From an uncultured Akkermansia sp. (GTDB taxonomy: Bacteria > Verrucomicrobiota > Verrucomicrobiia > Verrucomicrobiales > Akkermansiaceae): a stretch of DNA of 37,335 nucleotides. The stretch is from contig CANRLM010000020.1 of assembly GCA_947631435.1 (NCBI GenBank), positions 1 through 37,335 of the forward strand, in the 5' to 3' direction. The notes beneath the pieces were generated by a model, which worked only from the letters and a program-made list of their open reading frames with translations, searched no databases and was not told the origin of the DNA. How positions within the stretch are numbered: the first letter of the stretch is position 1; each line of letters begins with the position of its first letter. This document shows, in pieces, positions 7,200 through 16,057 of this stretch. Made by a program: the position numbers and the translations under genes.

Positions 7200-10139
7200 T
7201 CAGAACATGACGCTGGCCCCTGCTCCAACGCTCCATGTGTTGGAGCCCGAGCGCACGTCTGCCTCTCCGTTGACGTAGATCGATGTGCTGCTGCTCACAG
7301 GCACACTGACGCTCGTACCCAGTTGCACCCCTACCGCTCCCGTCTCCGCTGAGCGGACGCGTCCGCTGCAGCCGCGGTCTCCCAAGAACGAGACATCCGC
7401 CTCGCTGCGACGATCCCCCATATCCACCGCCACATTGGCCCGCATCTCCAGCACTGCTGCCCGACCAAACGCCCCCTCCCCGCACTGAGACAGGAATCGC
7501 GCACCGGCTGTCAGCGTCGTCAGCGTCGATTCCTGTTCCCCAACATGCAGCCCAGCATCGCCGACTCCCCCCTCATCGTAGCCATCCATCTTCGTCGTGA
7601 CGAGCGACACGCCGATCACCGGCTGCAGGATGCTGCTCTTCTGCTCATTGAGCGCGATATCGTACGCCAGTTCATAGGCAACGCCGAAGCCGGTGCCGTT
7701 CGTACTGCCGTTGGTATTGTAATCGACCACGTAGGGACCAACACCGCCGCGGACGGTGCGATTCAACTCCGCATCCGACAACCCCACCGATGCTGCGAAG
7801 CTGTGGTGGAAGTTCCCGCTGCGGTGGTGCGCATACAGGTTCACATAGTATGTATCCAGATCGCCTTTGGCATAATCTACCGAATCGACTTTCAGATCGC
7901 CGTATGAAGCGACGAGGGAGAGACCGATGGTGGTGGCTCCTCCTTGCAGAGCTTTCTCCACACCCACGCTGGCTCCCCACGCATTATGCTCATAGCCGGA
8001 TTCGTCTCCATCACGATCCAGATTGCTGCTGCCACCCATGCCTTCCATCCACACGCGCATACCCTGGGAAGAATCGGTAGCACGCGCAGCTTCCCGCCCG
8101 GCGCGAGCCGCCTGTGAGGTAGCGCGGGAGAGTTGTCCGCGCATGGCATCTCGCTGGGCAGCTCCCAACGCCGGCGCCGAACTGCCCGCCACGGCGGTCA
8201 TGAGCCTCTGCGCTTCACTCCTGGCCACGGCCGGATCAATGTCAGCCTGCCGGATGAGCATCTCTGGGGTTCCGGACTCAGTGCTCATCGCAGCCATGGC
8301 CACTGCCGGCTGTTCCCCTTGCCCGATCCTGGCCAATCCCTCAATGGCGCTGACTACTTTTTTAAGCTCCGAGGATGATGGGAGGTTCCGGTTCATGGCA
8401 TGGTAGAGCATACCTGCGCCTGCCCGCATGTTCCAGGAAGTCGCCAGAGGTGCAAAGATGGTATCAGGATTGGACACCCCAGGAGTATCTGTCCCAGGCG
8501 TGTCTGTTCCCGGTGTGTCTGTCCCCGGTGTATCTGTCCCCGGTGTATCTGTCCCCGGTGTATCTGTCCCCGGTGTATCTGTCCCCGGTGTATCTGGCTC
8601 GGGGTTATCCGGAATCGGATCGATGGGGTCATCCGGGAGGTCGGCAACATCTCCGGCTGCCACGTAAAGTTCAACCTGACTTCCCCCCTTCTTTTCAACC
8701 ATTAGATACGGATCCTCATATCCATTCACGGTTACCGTTACATTCTCCTTAAGCCATTTGTTGAGCTCATCCTCGCTGTTTTCATCCGTATATTGCTTCA
8801 ACAGGGAGAACTCCGTGTATTCGCCGTATCCCGTCTCTTTATACCCCATGGACGTAAGAACGATGCCCTTGTCCGCCTGAATAAGTATCTGTTTGAAGTC
8901 CCTGCCAGGACTCTCGGCAAATTCCACATGGACAGCCAGCTTAGTAGTTGTGTCATTCCACGTAGTGGTGGTCAGAACTATTGTCCCGGAAGCCGTGATC
9001 TTCGCCCCCGTCTCACTCTTACCGTACTTCATCACTAATTTCGACCGATCCTCCATGAGGAAACTAAAACCTCCCCGTTTGACGACGGGATCGTCAATCC
9101 CTGGATCCCAAACATCAGCAGGATCAGAATCATCCTGTTGCCAAGGATAGATTCCAACCGAGACTTTAGTGCCAGCCTCAATCAATAGTGTATCTGTTAT
9201 GGCAGGAAGTGACGCAGATGGAAATTCGTCACGAAGATGGGAGTAATATGAAATATTGTATGAGTCCCCCAATTCTATCATTTGGAACTCGTTCTTTGAG
9301 CCATCAAGAACGACATTTCCCCAACATGTTGACAACTCGGTTTCTTCTGCAATCACGTTTTTAAGAGTTTGTTCTGCCGACATAAAAGCCCCGTGTTCTC
9401 CGGCATCATAGCCTAACTCCCTAATGCCTGTACCCTCGACGTCTATCCAACCTTTTCCCTCCACAGTTCCCTCGAATGTGCCGCCAATCCCGAAGATAGA
9501 GATTTCCCCGTCATACCGATTTTCAGGAAGATATTCAGTAATTCCGTCAAATCGCAAAGTTCCCTTCCCCTCCAGAGCAAAGCAAGTTACATCGCCCCCT
9601 GCAACAAGCTCTCCTCCCTTTTCAATTTCGATTGTTGGAAGCATGTTTGCGCAATTTAACATAAGCGTCGCCCCTTGTTTCACAACAACCGCGCCACCCC
9701 CATCCCCAAAAAAATCAGGGCTGGCAAGGAAACCGCCCGCTCCACCCAATTTGGACTCACCAGCAGCAAAGATAACTTTCCCACCAGAACAGCTAAAGTG
9801 AATGTAATGTTCTGGGTACCACCATTCACTCCCCGGATCCTCTGGATCCTGATGGCTCGCGACTGCGTCGTATATGAGTCCGCCCGTAACGGTCAGACTA
9901 CTTCCTTCCTCTACGTCAATGTAATGATCAACGCCACCATCCAGCTTCAACTTTTGGTTCAGAGTTCCGTCTCCATCCTTCACCGTGATCTTGACTGAAC
10001 CCTTAGGAGTCTCTGTCAACTGTTCAAGGCTCGAGGGTTGATCATCCACAGTCACGGTGACCGTACCGAACGCCATTGTGCAGCACAAAAACGCCGCCAG
10101 TAGGGCATTGCGTAAAAGATGAGGTAAATGAAGTTTCAT
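7200..10139 (-). CDS. Autotransporter (type V secreted) surface protein
   Basis: A 979-residue outer-membrane protein. It begins with a signal peptide of the Akkermansia autotransporter type (MKLHLPHLLRN, hydrophobic to about residue 22). A passenger region of about 490 residues follows, rich in Gly/Val/Thr and predicted beta structure (parallel beta-helix style: repeated short KGTLRF, GKVIFAAG units). A Pro/Thr/Asp linker of tandem TDTPG repeats lies at about 513-552. An alpha-helical segment leads into a C-terminal beta-barrel domain from about 695 (GMRVWMEGMGG) to the terminal Phe, as required for BAM-dependent insertion. The passenger has no recognisable enzyme motif; adhesion or mucus contact is only a guess. 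The upstream region holds a possible promoter switch. A hairpin follows the gene. Confidence 0.88.
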   Translation of the reverse strand: MKLHLPHLLRNALLAAFLCCTMAFGTVTVTVDDQPSSLEQLTETPKGSVKITVKDGDGTLNQKLKLDGGVDHYIDVEEGSSLTVTGGLIYDAVASHQDPEDPGSEWWYPEHYIHFSCSGGKVIFAAGESKLGGAGGFLASPDFFGDGGGAVVVKQGATLMLNCANMLPTIEIEKGGELVAGGDVTCFALEGKGTLRFDGITEYLPENRYDGEISIFGIGGTFEGTVEGKGWIDVEGTGIRELGYDAGEHGAFMSAEQTLKNVIAEETELSTCWGNVVLDGSKNEFQMIELGDSYNISYYSHLRDEFPSASLPAITDTLLIEAGTKVSVGIYPWQQDDSDPADVWDPGIDDPVVKRGGFSFLMEDRSKLVMKYGKSETGAKITASGTIVLTTTTWNDTTTKLAVHVEFAESPGRDFKQILIQADKGIVLTSMGYKETGYGEYTEFSLLKQYTDENSEDELNKWLKENVTVTVNGYEDPYLMVEKKGGSQVELYVAAGDVADLPDDPIDPIPDNPEPDTPGTDTPGTDTPGTDTPGTDTPGTDTPGTDTPGTDTPGVSNPDTIFAPLATSWNMRAGAGMLYHAMNRNLPSSSELKKVVSAIEGLARIGQGEQPAVAMAAMSTESGTPEMLIRQADIDPAVARSEAQRLMTAVAGSSAPALGAAQRDAMRGQLSRATSQAARAGREAARATDSSQGMRVWMEGMGGSSNLDRDGDESGYEHNAWGASVGVEKALQGGATTIGLSLVASYGDLKVDSVDYAKGDLDTYYVNLYAHHRSGNFHHSFAASVGLSDAELNRTVRGGVGPYVVDYNTNGSTNGTGFGVAYELAYDIALNEQKSSILQPVIGVSLVTTKMDGYDEGGVGDAGLHVGEQESTLTTLTAGARFLSQCGEGAFGRAAVLEMRANVAVDMGDRRSEADVSFLGDRGCSGRVRSAETGAVGVQLGTSVSVPVSSSTSIYVNGEADVRSGSNTWSVGAGASVMF
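8482..8601 (-). repeat. 15-bp tandem repeat encoding TDTPG units
   Basis: Eight head-to-tail 15-bp units (plus-strand consensus GGTGTATCTGTCCCC), of which the four at 8527-8586 are identical. The unit is five codons, so gain or loss keeps the frame and only changes the length of the linker between passenger and barrel. Confidence 0.9.
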
Positions 10140-10216
10140 AGGAATGTTTTTGCTGTATGAATTTCCCCTCCGCTCTCATCATGTGTCCATGAAAGCTGGG
10201 GTACGGAGGCGAGTGT

Positions 10217-10240
10217 ATCTCTTTTGGAAAGAGATGTACA
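10217..10240 (+). repeat. Left arm of 24-bp inverted repeat upstream of the autotransporter
   Basis: The reverse complement matches 10380-10403 at 22 of 24 positions, including an unbroken 13-nt core TTCCAAAAGAGAT. The arm is also itself palindromic (ATCTCTTT, 3-nt loop, AAAGAGAT, 10217-10235). It lies 77 bp before the autotransporter ATG. Confidence 0.8.
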
Positions 10241-10379
10241 TTATTGTGTTCATTTTGCATTCAACAAGAAAGTGTTGCAAAAATTATTCCTCTTTTTCCT
10301 CACTTGACTCCCCTTCGAAATTTGAGAATGTCTGGAGATGCTAACTTGCTAAAAAAAAGAGAAAGGCGATGGTTTTTGC
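10241..10379. promoter_or_regulatory. Candidate invertible promoter segment of the autotransporter
   Basis: A 139-bp AT-rich segment between the inverted-repeat arms. Reading toward the autotransporter (minus strand) it holds TTGCAA, 17 bp, CAAAAT and, overlapping, TTGTTG, 16 bp, AATAAT, close to the left arm. A dyad with arms CAACA (10262-10266) and TGTTG (10273-10277) framed by TTTGCA and TGCAAA lies at 10254-10281. Inversion would turn these promoters away from the gene. No recombinase is encoded in the window. Confidence 0.45.
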
Positions 10380-10403
10380 TGTACATCGCATTCCAAAAGA
10401 GAT
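10380..10403 (+). repeat. Right arm of 24-bp inverted repeat upstream of the autotransporter
   Basis: Inverted partner of 10217-10240 (22 of 24 identical). A 12-nt direct repeat, GTTTTTGCTGTA, runs into this arm at 10372-10383 and also occurs at 10146-10157 beside the autotransporter start. From 10404 to 10614 I see no gene or other clear signal. Confidence 0.8.
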
Positions 10404-10614
10404 GACCAAGCATCTATTTTTGCGGTAGCTTCGGAACAAAAAGATCACGTGTAAAAGCATTACGCAAATTACACACATTAAAAGCTTAAGTACTATACAG
10501 CCCCATGTGCAAGAGGGGTGTCGATTTTCTCAAAGCGCGTCGTTCGATTCCCGGCAATGATGGCATCAGACAATGCAGGGAACCTTGGCGAGAGATCTCC
10601 TGCGGCATGATGAC

Positions 10615-10644
10615 AAAACCGGCAGCCCCACTCGGAGCTGCCGG
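10615..10644 (-). terminator. glnN terminator
   Basis: Arms CCGGCAGC (10619-10626) and GCTGCCGG (10637-10644) with a 10-nt loop, followed on the minus strand by TTTT (10618-10615), 34 nt past the glnN stop. Confidence 0.75.
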
Positions 10645-10677
10645 CTGTGATAGATGTGCGCGAGGTGCGACGTTGTA

Positions 10678-12792
10678 TCACGATTTGCTGTGAATGTTGA
10701 GCATCTGGGCATAAGTCGGCACCGGCCAGAGGTCGGCATCGACGATGGCTTCGAGAGCATCAACGGTAACGCGGGCGGAATCCATCGCCTCCTTCATGGA
10801 AGCGGGGCAGCCCTTATCAATAGCCTTCTGCAGAGCCTTCACCCTGCCGGGCAACTCATCGTAGAGAGAGCCTACGGCGTTGGCTTTGTCCACAGCGGCT
10901 TTGAGACCGGCTTTGAGACCCGCAGTCTTGATGGCTGCGATGGTGCTGCAGATTTCGGTCATCTGCTGAGCGATAGCCGGCTGGTAAACGGTTTGGAGCA
11001 TGTTCAGGCAGGTTTTGGCCTCGATGTGGATGAGCTTCAGGTAGCTCTCCTCCTGCACTTCCTTTCGGGCGAGCAGCTCAGCTTTGGAAAGGATGTTGTA
11101 CTTCTCCAGCAGCTTAATGGTGTCCGGACGCGAAAGCACCTGCAATGCTTCGGGAGTGGTCCGGAGGTGAGGCAATCCGCGGCGTTCCGCCTCTTTGAGC
11201 CACTCTTCCGAGTAGCCATTGCCATTGAAGATGACACGGTCATGTTTCGTGATCATCTGCTTGATCATGCCGCTCACCACGCTGTTGAAATTCCTCTTGC
11301 CGACGGCGGGTTCAAGCTTGTTCGCCACCTCATCCAGAGCCTCCGCAACGATGGTATTGAGGATAGCCATGGGCCAGGCACAGGTCTGGGAGGAACCGAC
11401 GGCGCGAAACTCAAACTTGTTGCCGGTGAAAGCGAAGGGGGACGTGCGGTTGCGATCGGTCGTGTCCTTCGGCAGAGTCGGGAGCACATCCACACCAAGT
11501 TCCATCGTGGTCTTGGAGGCCGAACGCCTGGCGCCGCCGGCCTTGATCTGCTCGATAATATCCGTGAGCTGCTCACCCAGGAAGATGGAGATGATGGCGG
11601 GCGGAGCCTCATTTGCGCCGAGGCGGTGGTCATTCCCCGCCTTGGAGATGGAAGCACGCAACAAGTCCGCATGCTTATCGACGGCCTGAATCACGCAGGC
11701 GAGGAAGGTGAGGAAGAGCAAATTGCTGTGCGGCGTGCTCCCCGGCGAGAAGAGAGAGCCCAACTCGGGCGTGCCCAGAGACCAGTTATTGTGTTTGCCG
11801 GAACCGTTTACGCAGGCGTACGGCTTCTCGTGCAGCAGGCAAACGAGGTTGAACCTGAGCGCCTGCCTCTGCAGAATATCCATAATCATCACATTGTGAT
11901 CCACCGCCACGTTGCTCGCCTCGTACAGCGGAGCAATCTCAAACTGCGCAGGCGCCACCTCATTATGCCGAGTCTTCGCCGGCACGCCGAGCGCCCACAG
12001 TGCATGATCCACCGAATTCATGAACTCCAGCACGCGCTCCTTGATAGAACCGAAGTAGTGATCCTCCATCTGCTGATGCTTCGGCGGCAGGCACCCAAAG
12101 AGAGTGCGACCCGTTTCAATCAAATCCGGACGCTGCAAGTAGAGGTTGCGGTCGATGAGAAAGTATTCCTGCTCAGCTCCCAGGTAACTCTCCACGCAAC
12201 TCGGCTCAATGCCGAAGCAGCGCAACACCCGGGTCGCCTGCCTGCTGACAGCGACCATGGAACGCAACAGCGGCGTCTTCTTATCCAGCGCCTCTCCGGT
12301 GTACGAGCAGAATGCCGTCGGAATACACAACGTCGCCGTGTGCTCCGTGCGCTTGATGAACGCAGGAGAGGTGGGATCCCAGGCCGTGTAACCGCGCGCC
12401 TCGAAGGTAGCTCGAATCCCGCCGCTGGGGAAGGAGGAGGCATCCGGCTCGGCCTGAATCAGGTTCTTACCGGTGAACTCGCAGATCATGCCCCCCTTCC
12501 CGTCCGGCTCCACAAAGGAGTCGTGCTTTTCCGCTGTCGCATCCGTCAACGGTTGGAACCAGTGCGTGTAGTGCGTCGCCCCCTTGGAGAGCGCCCATAC
12601 CTTCATCGCCTGTGCCACTTCATCGGCAATGCTCATGTCCAGCTTCCCTCCGCGCTGCACAGTGACCAGCATCTTCTTGAAGGCGCTCTTGGATAGGTAT
12701 TTTTCCATCGTCTTGATGCCGAATGTATCGCTCCCGTACAGAGCGGACAAAGCATCTTCCGCACTTATGTTCGTGGTGGTTTCGTCTGCCAT
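10678..12792 (-). CDS. glnN: Glutamine synthetase type III
   Basis: Cytosolic enzyme that makes glutamine from glutamate, ammonia and ATP, the main route of ammonium assimilation. The 704-residue length is diagnostic of the GSIII class (about 700-730), against about 470 for GSI. The N-terminal part carries the GSIII-specific [13 protein letters not shown] and [17 protein letters not shown], the middle [10 protein letters not shown] supplies metal-binding glutamates, and GKHNNWS plus [17 protein letters not shown] are further active-site stretches. C-terminal helices unique to GSIII follow from about residue 540. It is monocistronic, with a terminator after it and a sigma-54 promoter upstream, so transcription is probably activated in response to nitrogen status. 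Identity is certain. Confidence 0.97.
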   Translation of the reverse strand: MADETTTNISAEDALSALYGSDTFGIKTMEKYLSKSAFKKMLVTVQRGGKLDMSIADEVAQAMKVWALSKGATHYTHWFQPLTDATAEKHDSFVEPDGKGGMICEFTGKNLIQAEPDASSFPSGGIRATFEARGYTAWDPTSPAFIKRTEHTATLCIPTAFCSYTGEALDKKTPLLRSMVAVSRQATRVLRCFGIEPSCVESYLGAEQEYFLIDRNLYLQRPDLIETGRTLFGCLPPKHQQMEDHYFGSIKERVLEFMNSVDHALWALGVPAKTRHNEVAPAQFEIAPLYEASNVAVDHNVMIMDILQRQALRFNLVCLLHEKPYACVNGSGKHNNWSLGTPELGSLFSPGSTPHSNLLFLTFLACVIQAVDKHADLLRASISKAGNDHRLGANEAPPAIISIFLGEQLTDIIEQIKAGGARRSASKTTMELGVDVLPTLPKDTTDRNRTSPFAFTGNKFEFRAVGSSQTCAWPMAILNTIVAEALDEVANKLEPAVGKRNFNSVVSGMIKQMITKHDRVIFNGNGYSEEWLKEAERRGLPHLRTTPEALQVLSRPDTIKLLEKYNILSKAELLARKEVQEESYLKLIHIEAKTCLNMLQTVYQPAIAQQMTEICSTIAAIKTAGLKAGLKAAVDKANAVGSLYDELPGRVKALQKAIDKGCPASMKEAMDSARVTVDALEAIVDADLWPVPTYAQMLNIHSKS

Positions 12793-12843
12793 AGTCTTTT
12801 ATCAGGTTTCCGGGCGAGAGTTTTTCCTCTCACTCTTCTCCCT

Positions 12844-12861
12844 AGCAAATAGCGTGCCAAC
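12844..12861 (-). promoter_or_regulatory. Sigma-54 promoter of glnN
   Basis: The minus-strand sequence TTGGCACGCTATTTGCTA carries the -24 GG and -12 GC exactly 10 nt apart and fits the sigma-54 consensus (TGGCAC, 5 nt, TTGCW) in full. The predicted start is near 12834, leaving a leader of about 42 nt that contains a small GAGAG/CTCTC hairpin (12816-12831). No good sigma-70 promoter was found here. Confidence 0.8.
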
Positions 12862-12936
12862 TTTTATTTATTTCCTTTTCTCTCCTCTTCTTCAGGGCTA
12901 TACAACAATACGTAGCTTTTTCGAGGCTGAGAGATT

Positions 12937-12954
12937 ATTAACAAAAATGTTAAT
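12937..12954. promoter_or_regulatory. 18-bp dyad upstream of glnN, candidate enhancer site
   Basis: Perfect inverted repeat ATTAACA, 4 nt, TGTTAAT, centred about 110 bp upstream of the predicted sigma-54 start, the usual distance for a bacterial enhancer-binding protein. A second, shorter palindrome, ACAAATTTGT, lies at 12984-12993. The regulator is unknown. Confidence 0.5.
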
Positions 12955-13024
12955 TGAGGAGAAGATATTTACATTTTCGTCGTACAAATTTGTTCAATTT
13001 ATCCCTGGAGTGTAGAAAGAAGAC

Positions 13025-13053
13025 AAAAACGCCGCAGGGCGAATCCCTGCGGC
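13025..13053 (-). terminator. rpsO terminator
   Basis: Arms GCCGCAGGG (13031-13039) and CCCTGCGGC (13045-13053) with a 5-nt loop, followed on the minus strand by GTTTTTG (T5 at 13029-13025). It lies about 50 nt past the rpsO stop. Confidence 0.85.
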
Positions 13054-13101
13054 AATGCAGCTTCTCGCTTCCAAAACGGAAGCAAAGGAGGAGACGAGGT
13101 A

Positions 13102-13353
13102 TCAGCGGCGCAAGCCAAGACGCGCCAGAAGGTCAGCGTAGAGTTCCGGCGCCGTCCTTTTTGCGTAATCCAGCAACTTGCGACGCTTGGCGACCATCAT
13201 AAGCAGGCCACGGCGAGACGCGTGGTCATGCTTGTGCTCGGTAAGATGCTCCGTAAGGTGGGCGATCCGCCTGGTGAGCACAGCCACCTGGAAACCGGTG
13301 GAACCGGTGTCCTTCTCATTTATTTTGAACTCGTCTACGTTAATGTCACTCAT
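13102..13353 (-). CDS. rpsO: 30S ribosomal protein S15
   Basis: Primary 16S rRNA-binding protein of the small-subunit platform. The 83 residues contain the conserved [23 protein letters not shown], the rRNA-contacting [24 protein letters not shown] and the C-terminal LARLGLRR. It is slightly shorter than the usual 88-89 residues because the N-terminus is trimmed. It stands alone with its own promoter and terminator. The leader is about 60 nt and contains a short stem around CCCCCG/CGAGGG, which could serve the translational autoregulation known for S15, though that is inferred. Confidence 0.97.
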   Translation of the reverse strand: MSDINVDEFKINEKDTGSTGFQVAVLTRRIAHLTEHLTEHKHDHASRRGLLMMVAKRRKLLDYAKRTAPELYADLLARLGLRR

Positions 13354-13417
13354 AGTTTTTGATAGTTACAGGTTGTTCCAGCGAGAAGAGCCAGATAGAC
13401 CCTCGAAAAACGGGGGC

Positions 13418-13445
13418 ATTATACATGGTCGCACTGCGAATGCAA
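13418..13445 (-). promoter_or_regulatory. rpsO promoter
   Basis: Minus strand: TTGCAT (13445-13440), a 16-bp spacer and a perfect TATAAT (13423-13418), about 65 nt before the ATG. It is one of the few sigma-70-type promoters here with a real leader. Confidence 0.7.
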
Positions 13446-13512
13446 GAGAAATTTGTGAACTCAAGAAAATTTAGGCTGTTACCGCATCGCACTGCCGAAA
13501 ACGTGTTCGCAC

Positions 13513-13541
13513 TTGAAATATGGGGAGAGTGCTGCTATAAT
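13513..13541 (+). promoter_or_regulatory. ktrB operon promoter
   Basis: TTGAAA (13513-13518), a 17-bp spacer and a perfect TATAAT (13536-13541). The leader to the ATG at 13559 would be only about 10 nt, without a Shine-Dalgarno site. Confidence 0.75.
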
Positions 13542-13558
13542 GCGCCACCCAAGCCGCT

Positions 13559-15343
13559 ATGGGCTCGAAAGTCAAACAAAACAGAGTGCTGGAGCTTCCG
13601 GAAATTGTCTCCGGGTTTATGGCACTCGGAGTAGTTCTGTGGGAGGCCTGCTTTGTGCCGACCATTGCAGGGGGGGAGATGCTGACAAGTTTCACACGGA
13701 GCATGCATTTGTTCCTGTGCGGACTCGTTGGTTTTAACACACTCTGTGTGGTAACCTGTGTGGTGAAGGCCGCGCTGAATCACCACATGCCGGATGGACT
13801 GGTGTGTCGGCAGCTTGGGGTAGGTCTTGCGGCGTGTTTTGTATTCTCCGGGACTCTGTGGAAGTTCCTGCCGGAACAAATGTACTGGATTGGGTTAGTG
13901 CTGGTGCTGCTCATTGGGCTCTTTGCAGTGCTGAATACCATCAACTTTGTGCGAGAACACCGCGCCATGCTGCACCACGGAAACGCACGTCACTGGTCTC
14001 CATCCGTGATTTTCTTTACAGCGATGGTCGCCTTCGTTCTCGTCAGCACACTTGTGCTGCTCACACCAGGAGCCTCTCGCACGCCGATCTCGTTCATCGA
14101 CGCGCTCTTCACCTGCGCGAGCGCCACTTCCATCACGGGGTTAATGAGTATTGACATCTCCGAATCACTCACACCTCTCGGAAAACTGGTTGTGCTGGCA
14201 GATTTCCAGATCGGGGCCATGGGTGTGATGACCTTCACCTACCTTGTGCTGCTTATGGTGGGAAAACGTCTCAACACTCGGGAGAGCTCTGCCATCTCGG
14301 TGATCCTGGATCAGGAAGGAGTCCACGTCATTCCATACCTGTTACGAGCCGTATTGTTTGTGACACTGAGCATCGAACTTATCGGCGCTGTGCTGCTGCA
14401 CCACCAATGGCAGGGGAATCCCTCCATCCCGCAGGATCATTTGTGGTTCTACGCCTTTTTTCACTCCGTCTCTGCTTTCTGCAACGCCGGCATCACTCTC
14501 TTTCCCGACAACATGGCACAGCAGGGAATCGTTCAGGGCTACGGCGCGCAGATCATCATGCTTTTGCTGGTACTCGCAGGCACTCTGGGATTCGGCGTCT
14601 ATCTGGAAGGACTCACACGCCTGAAACGGCGACTGCAGGGACGCAAAAATACCCTGCGCTGGAGCACGCATTCGTGGCTTGTCTTTCGAATAACCGGGAT
14701 CGTGCTGCTCGCGGGGTTTGTCGGGCTGGCGCTGCTCAGTCTGCTCGAACCCTCCTCGCATACCCAGCAGACGGGAGTTTCCATCTGGGAAAGCATGTGG
14801 AACACCGTGGGGCGCTCCGCCGGATTCAACCTCACAAACATCGCGGATTACGGACCGGTGTATCAGATTTATCTCTGCCTGCTCATGTTCGTGGGCGGCA
14901 ACCCGGCGGGCACAGGCGGCGGTGTATTCGCGCCGGTTGTGGCGCTCTGTGTGCTTGAAGTGATTCGTGTACTACGAGGCCAGCAGGATGTGCAGTTCCA
15001 CTCCCGACGCATTGCTCGCAGCACCGTGGAACGAGCGATGGCCACGGTCGTGCTCTCTATCTTCTGGATCATCGTGACCACGATGATTCTCCTTCTTCTT
15101 GAACCGAGCATCGGTACGGGACCGAATGGCATCATCCGCATGCTCTTCCTTGAAGTCAGCGCATACACAACCACCGGCTATTCGCTCATCCCTCCCGCTG
15201 AGCTTGGCGCCGTTTCCAAAATCATCATCATCGCCAACATGCTCTTCGGTCGCATGGGCATGTTCACTTTTATGCTCATCTTCATTACCCCAAAACCGCC
15301 GCAATCTTTCCGCTATCCGGAAACACGACTCCCTCTCAACTAA
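13559..15343 (+). CDS. ktrB: Potassium uptake protein, TrkH/KtrB family, membrane subunit
   Basis: Ion-conducting subunit of a K+ uptake system in the inner membrane. Four pore-loop motifs, each with the filter glycine, are visible: SATSITGL (188-195), SAFCNAGI (305-312), RSAGFNL (419-425) and SAYTTTGYS (534-542). The 594 residues are longer than KtrB (about 450); roughly 140 extra N-terminal residues add about four hydrophobic segments (15-130) before the first core helix, so the protein may be closer to the extended TrkH/KtrB forms. The cytosolic RCK partner follows 9 nt downstream. It could be driven by Na+ or H+; the sequence does not decide. The symbol is by family resemblance. Confidence 0.9.
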   Translation: MGSKVKQNRVLELPEIVSGFMALGVVLWEACFVPTIAGGEMLTSFTRSMHLFLCGLVGFNTLCVVTCVVKAALNHHMPDGLVCRQLGVGLAACFVFSGTLWKFLPEQMYWIGLVLVLLIGLFAVLNTINFVREHRAMLHHGNARHWSPSVIFFTAMVAFVLVSTLVLLTPGASRTPISFIDALFTCASATSITGLMSIDISESLTPLGKLVVLADFQIGAMGVMTFTYLVLLMVGKRLNTRESSAISVILDQEGVHVIPYLLRAVLFVTLSIELIGAVLLHHQWQGNPSIPQDHLWFYAFFHSVSAFCNAGITLFPDNMAQQGIVQGYGAQIIMLLLVLAGTLGFGVYLEGLTRLKRRLQGRKNTLRWSTHSWLVFRITGIVLLAGFVGLALLSLLEPSSHTQQTGVSIWESMWNTVGRSAGFNLTNIADYGPVYQIYLCLLMFVGGNPAGTGGGVFAPVVALCVLEVIRVLRGQQDVQFHSRRIARSTVERAMATVVLSIFWIIVTTMILLLLEPSIGTGPNGIIRMLFLEVSAYTTTGYSLIPPAELGAVSKIIIIANMLFGRMGMFTFMLIFITPKPPQSFRYPETRLPLN

Positions 15344-15352
15344 TACCCTACC

Positions 15353-16057
15353 ATGAAATTCGTCATTATTGGCATCGGTCAATTCGGACGCGCCCTGGCC
15401 CTCTATCTCGCCCAGAGTGGATTCGAGGTCACTATCATCGATGAGCGAGAATCCGTCATCTCGGAGCTCAAAGACTCTGTCGCCTATTCTATCGTCGGTG
15501 ATGCATCGGATCTTCGCCTGCTCCGCCAGTTGGATCTCGGAGACGACACCTGTGTCATCATCGCTGTCGGAGAGAGCTTTGAGCGCAGTCTGCTCATTGC
15601 TGCCCAGCTGAAAGAGCTTGCCACCGTGAAGCACGTATACGCCCGCTGTGTGAACGAGCTACAGGGACGTGTGCTGAAGGCCATCGGCGTGAGCGAGCTT
15701 TTCCGTGTGGAAGATGTCGCCGCCAAGCAACTTGCCACTCTCTTCGTCAACGAGGGACTCATGCGCCTTCGAAAAATAGATGCCACGCATTCACTGGCGG
15801 AAATCAACCTGCCGGATCCATGGATTGGCAAGAGCCTCATGGAAGTCGAACTACGCAGTCGCTACAGACTAAACTTGCTCACCGTGCGTCGAGGCAAAGC
15901 CTCTGAGGCATCTGCAGCAGATGGGGTCATCCTGCAACCGGAGCAGCCGGTCATTGACACCCCGGACCCCACGATGCTCTTCCAGAAAGGGGACGTGCTC
16001 GTGCTCTTTGGCAAGGACAGCGACCTGCAGAACTTTGTGGATTACTTCGGTCAATGA
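15353..16057 (+). CDS. ktrA: Potassium uptake regulatory subunit, RCK/TrkA family
   Basis: Cytosolic nucleotide-gated subunit that forms a ring under the membrane partner and controls K+ flux. The 234-residue protein has a Rossmann RCK_N domain (about 1-125) with the dinucleotide loop GIGQFG (7-12) and the acidic end of strand 2 (VTIIDE), then an RCK_C domain (about 140-234). A single RCK pair fits KtrA, about half the size of TrkA, which has two. It sits between ktrB (9-nt gap) and a HAD gene whose ATG overlaps its stop by 4 bp, so all three are one operon. Confidence 0.92.
   Translation: MKFVIIGIGQFGRALALYLAQSGFEVTIIDERESVISELKDSVAYSIVGDASDLRLLRQLDLGDDTCVIIAVGESFERSLLIAAQLKELATVKHVYARCVNELQGRVLKAIGVSELFRVEDVAAKQLATLFVNEGLMRLRKIDATHSLAEINLPDPWIGKSLMEVELRSRYRLNLLTVRRGKASEASAADGVILQPEQPVIDTPDPTMLFQKGDVLVLFGKDSDLQNFVDYFGQ

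Noticed and set aside
8482..8601. Tandem repeats as a CRISPR array
   Set aside because: Units are directly adjacent without spacers and are in-frame codons of the autotransporter linker.
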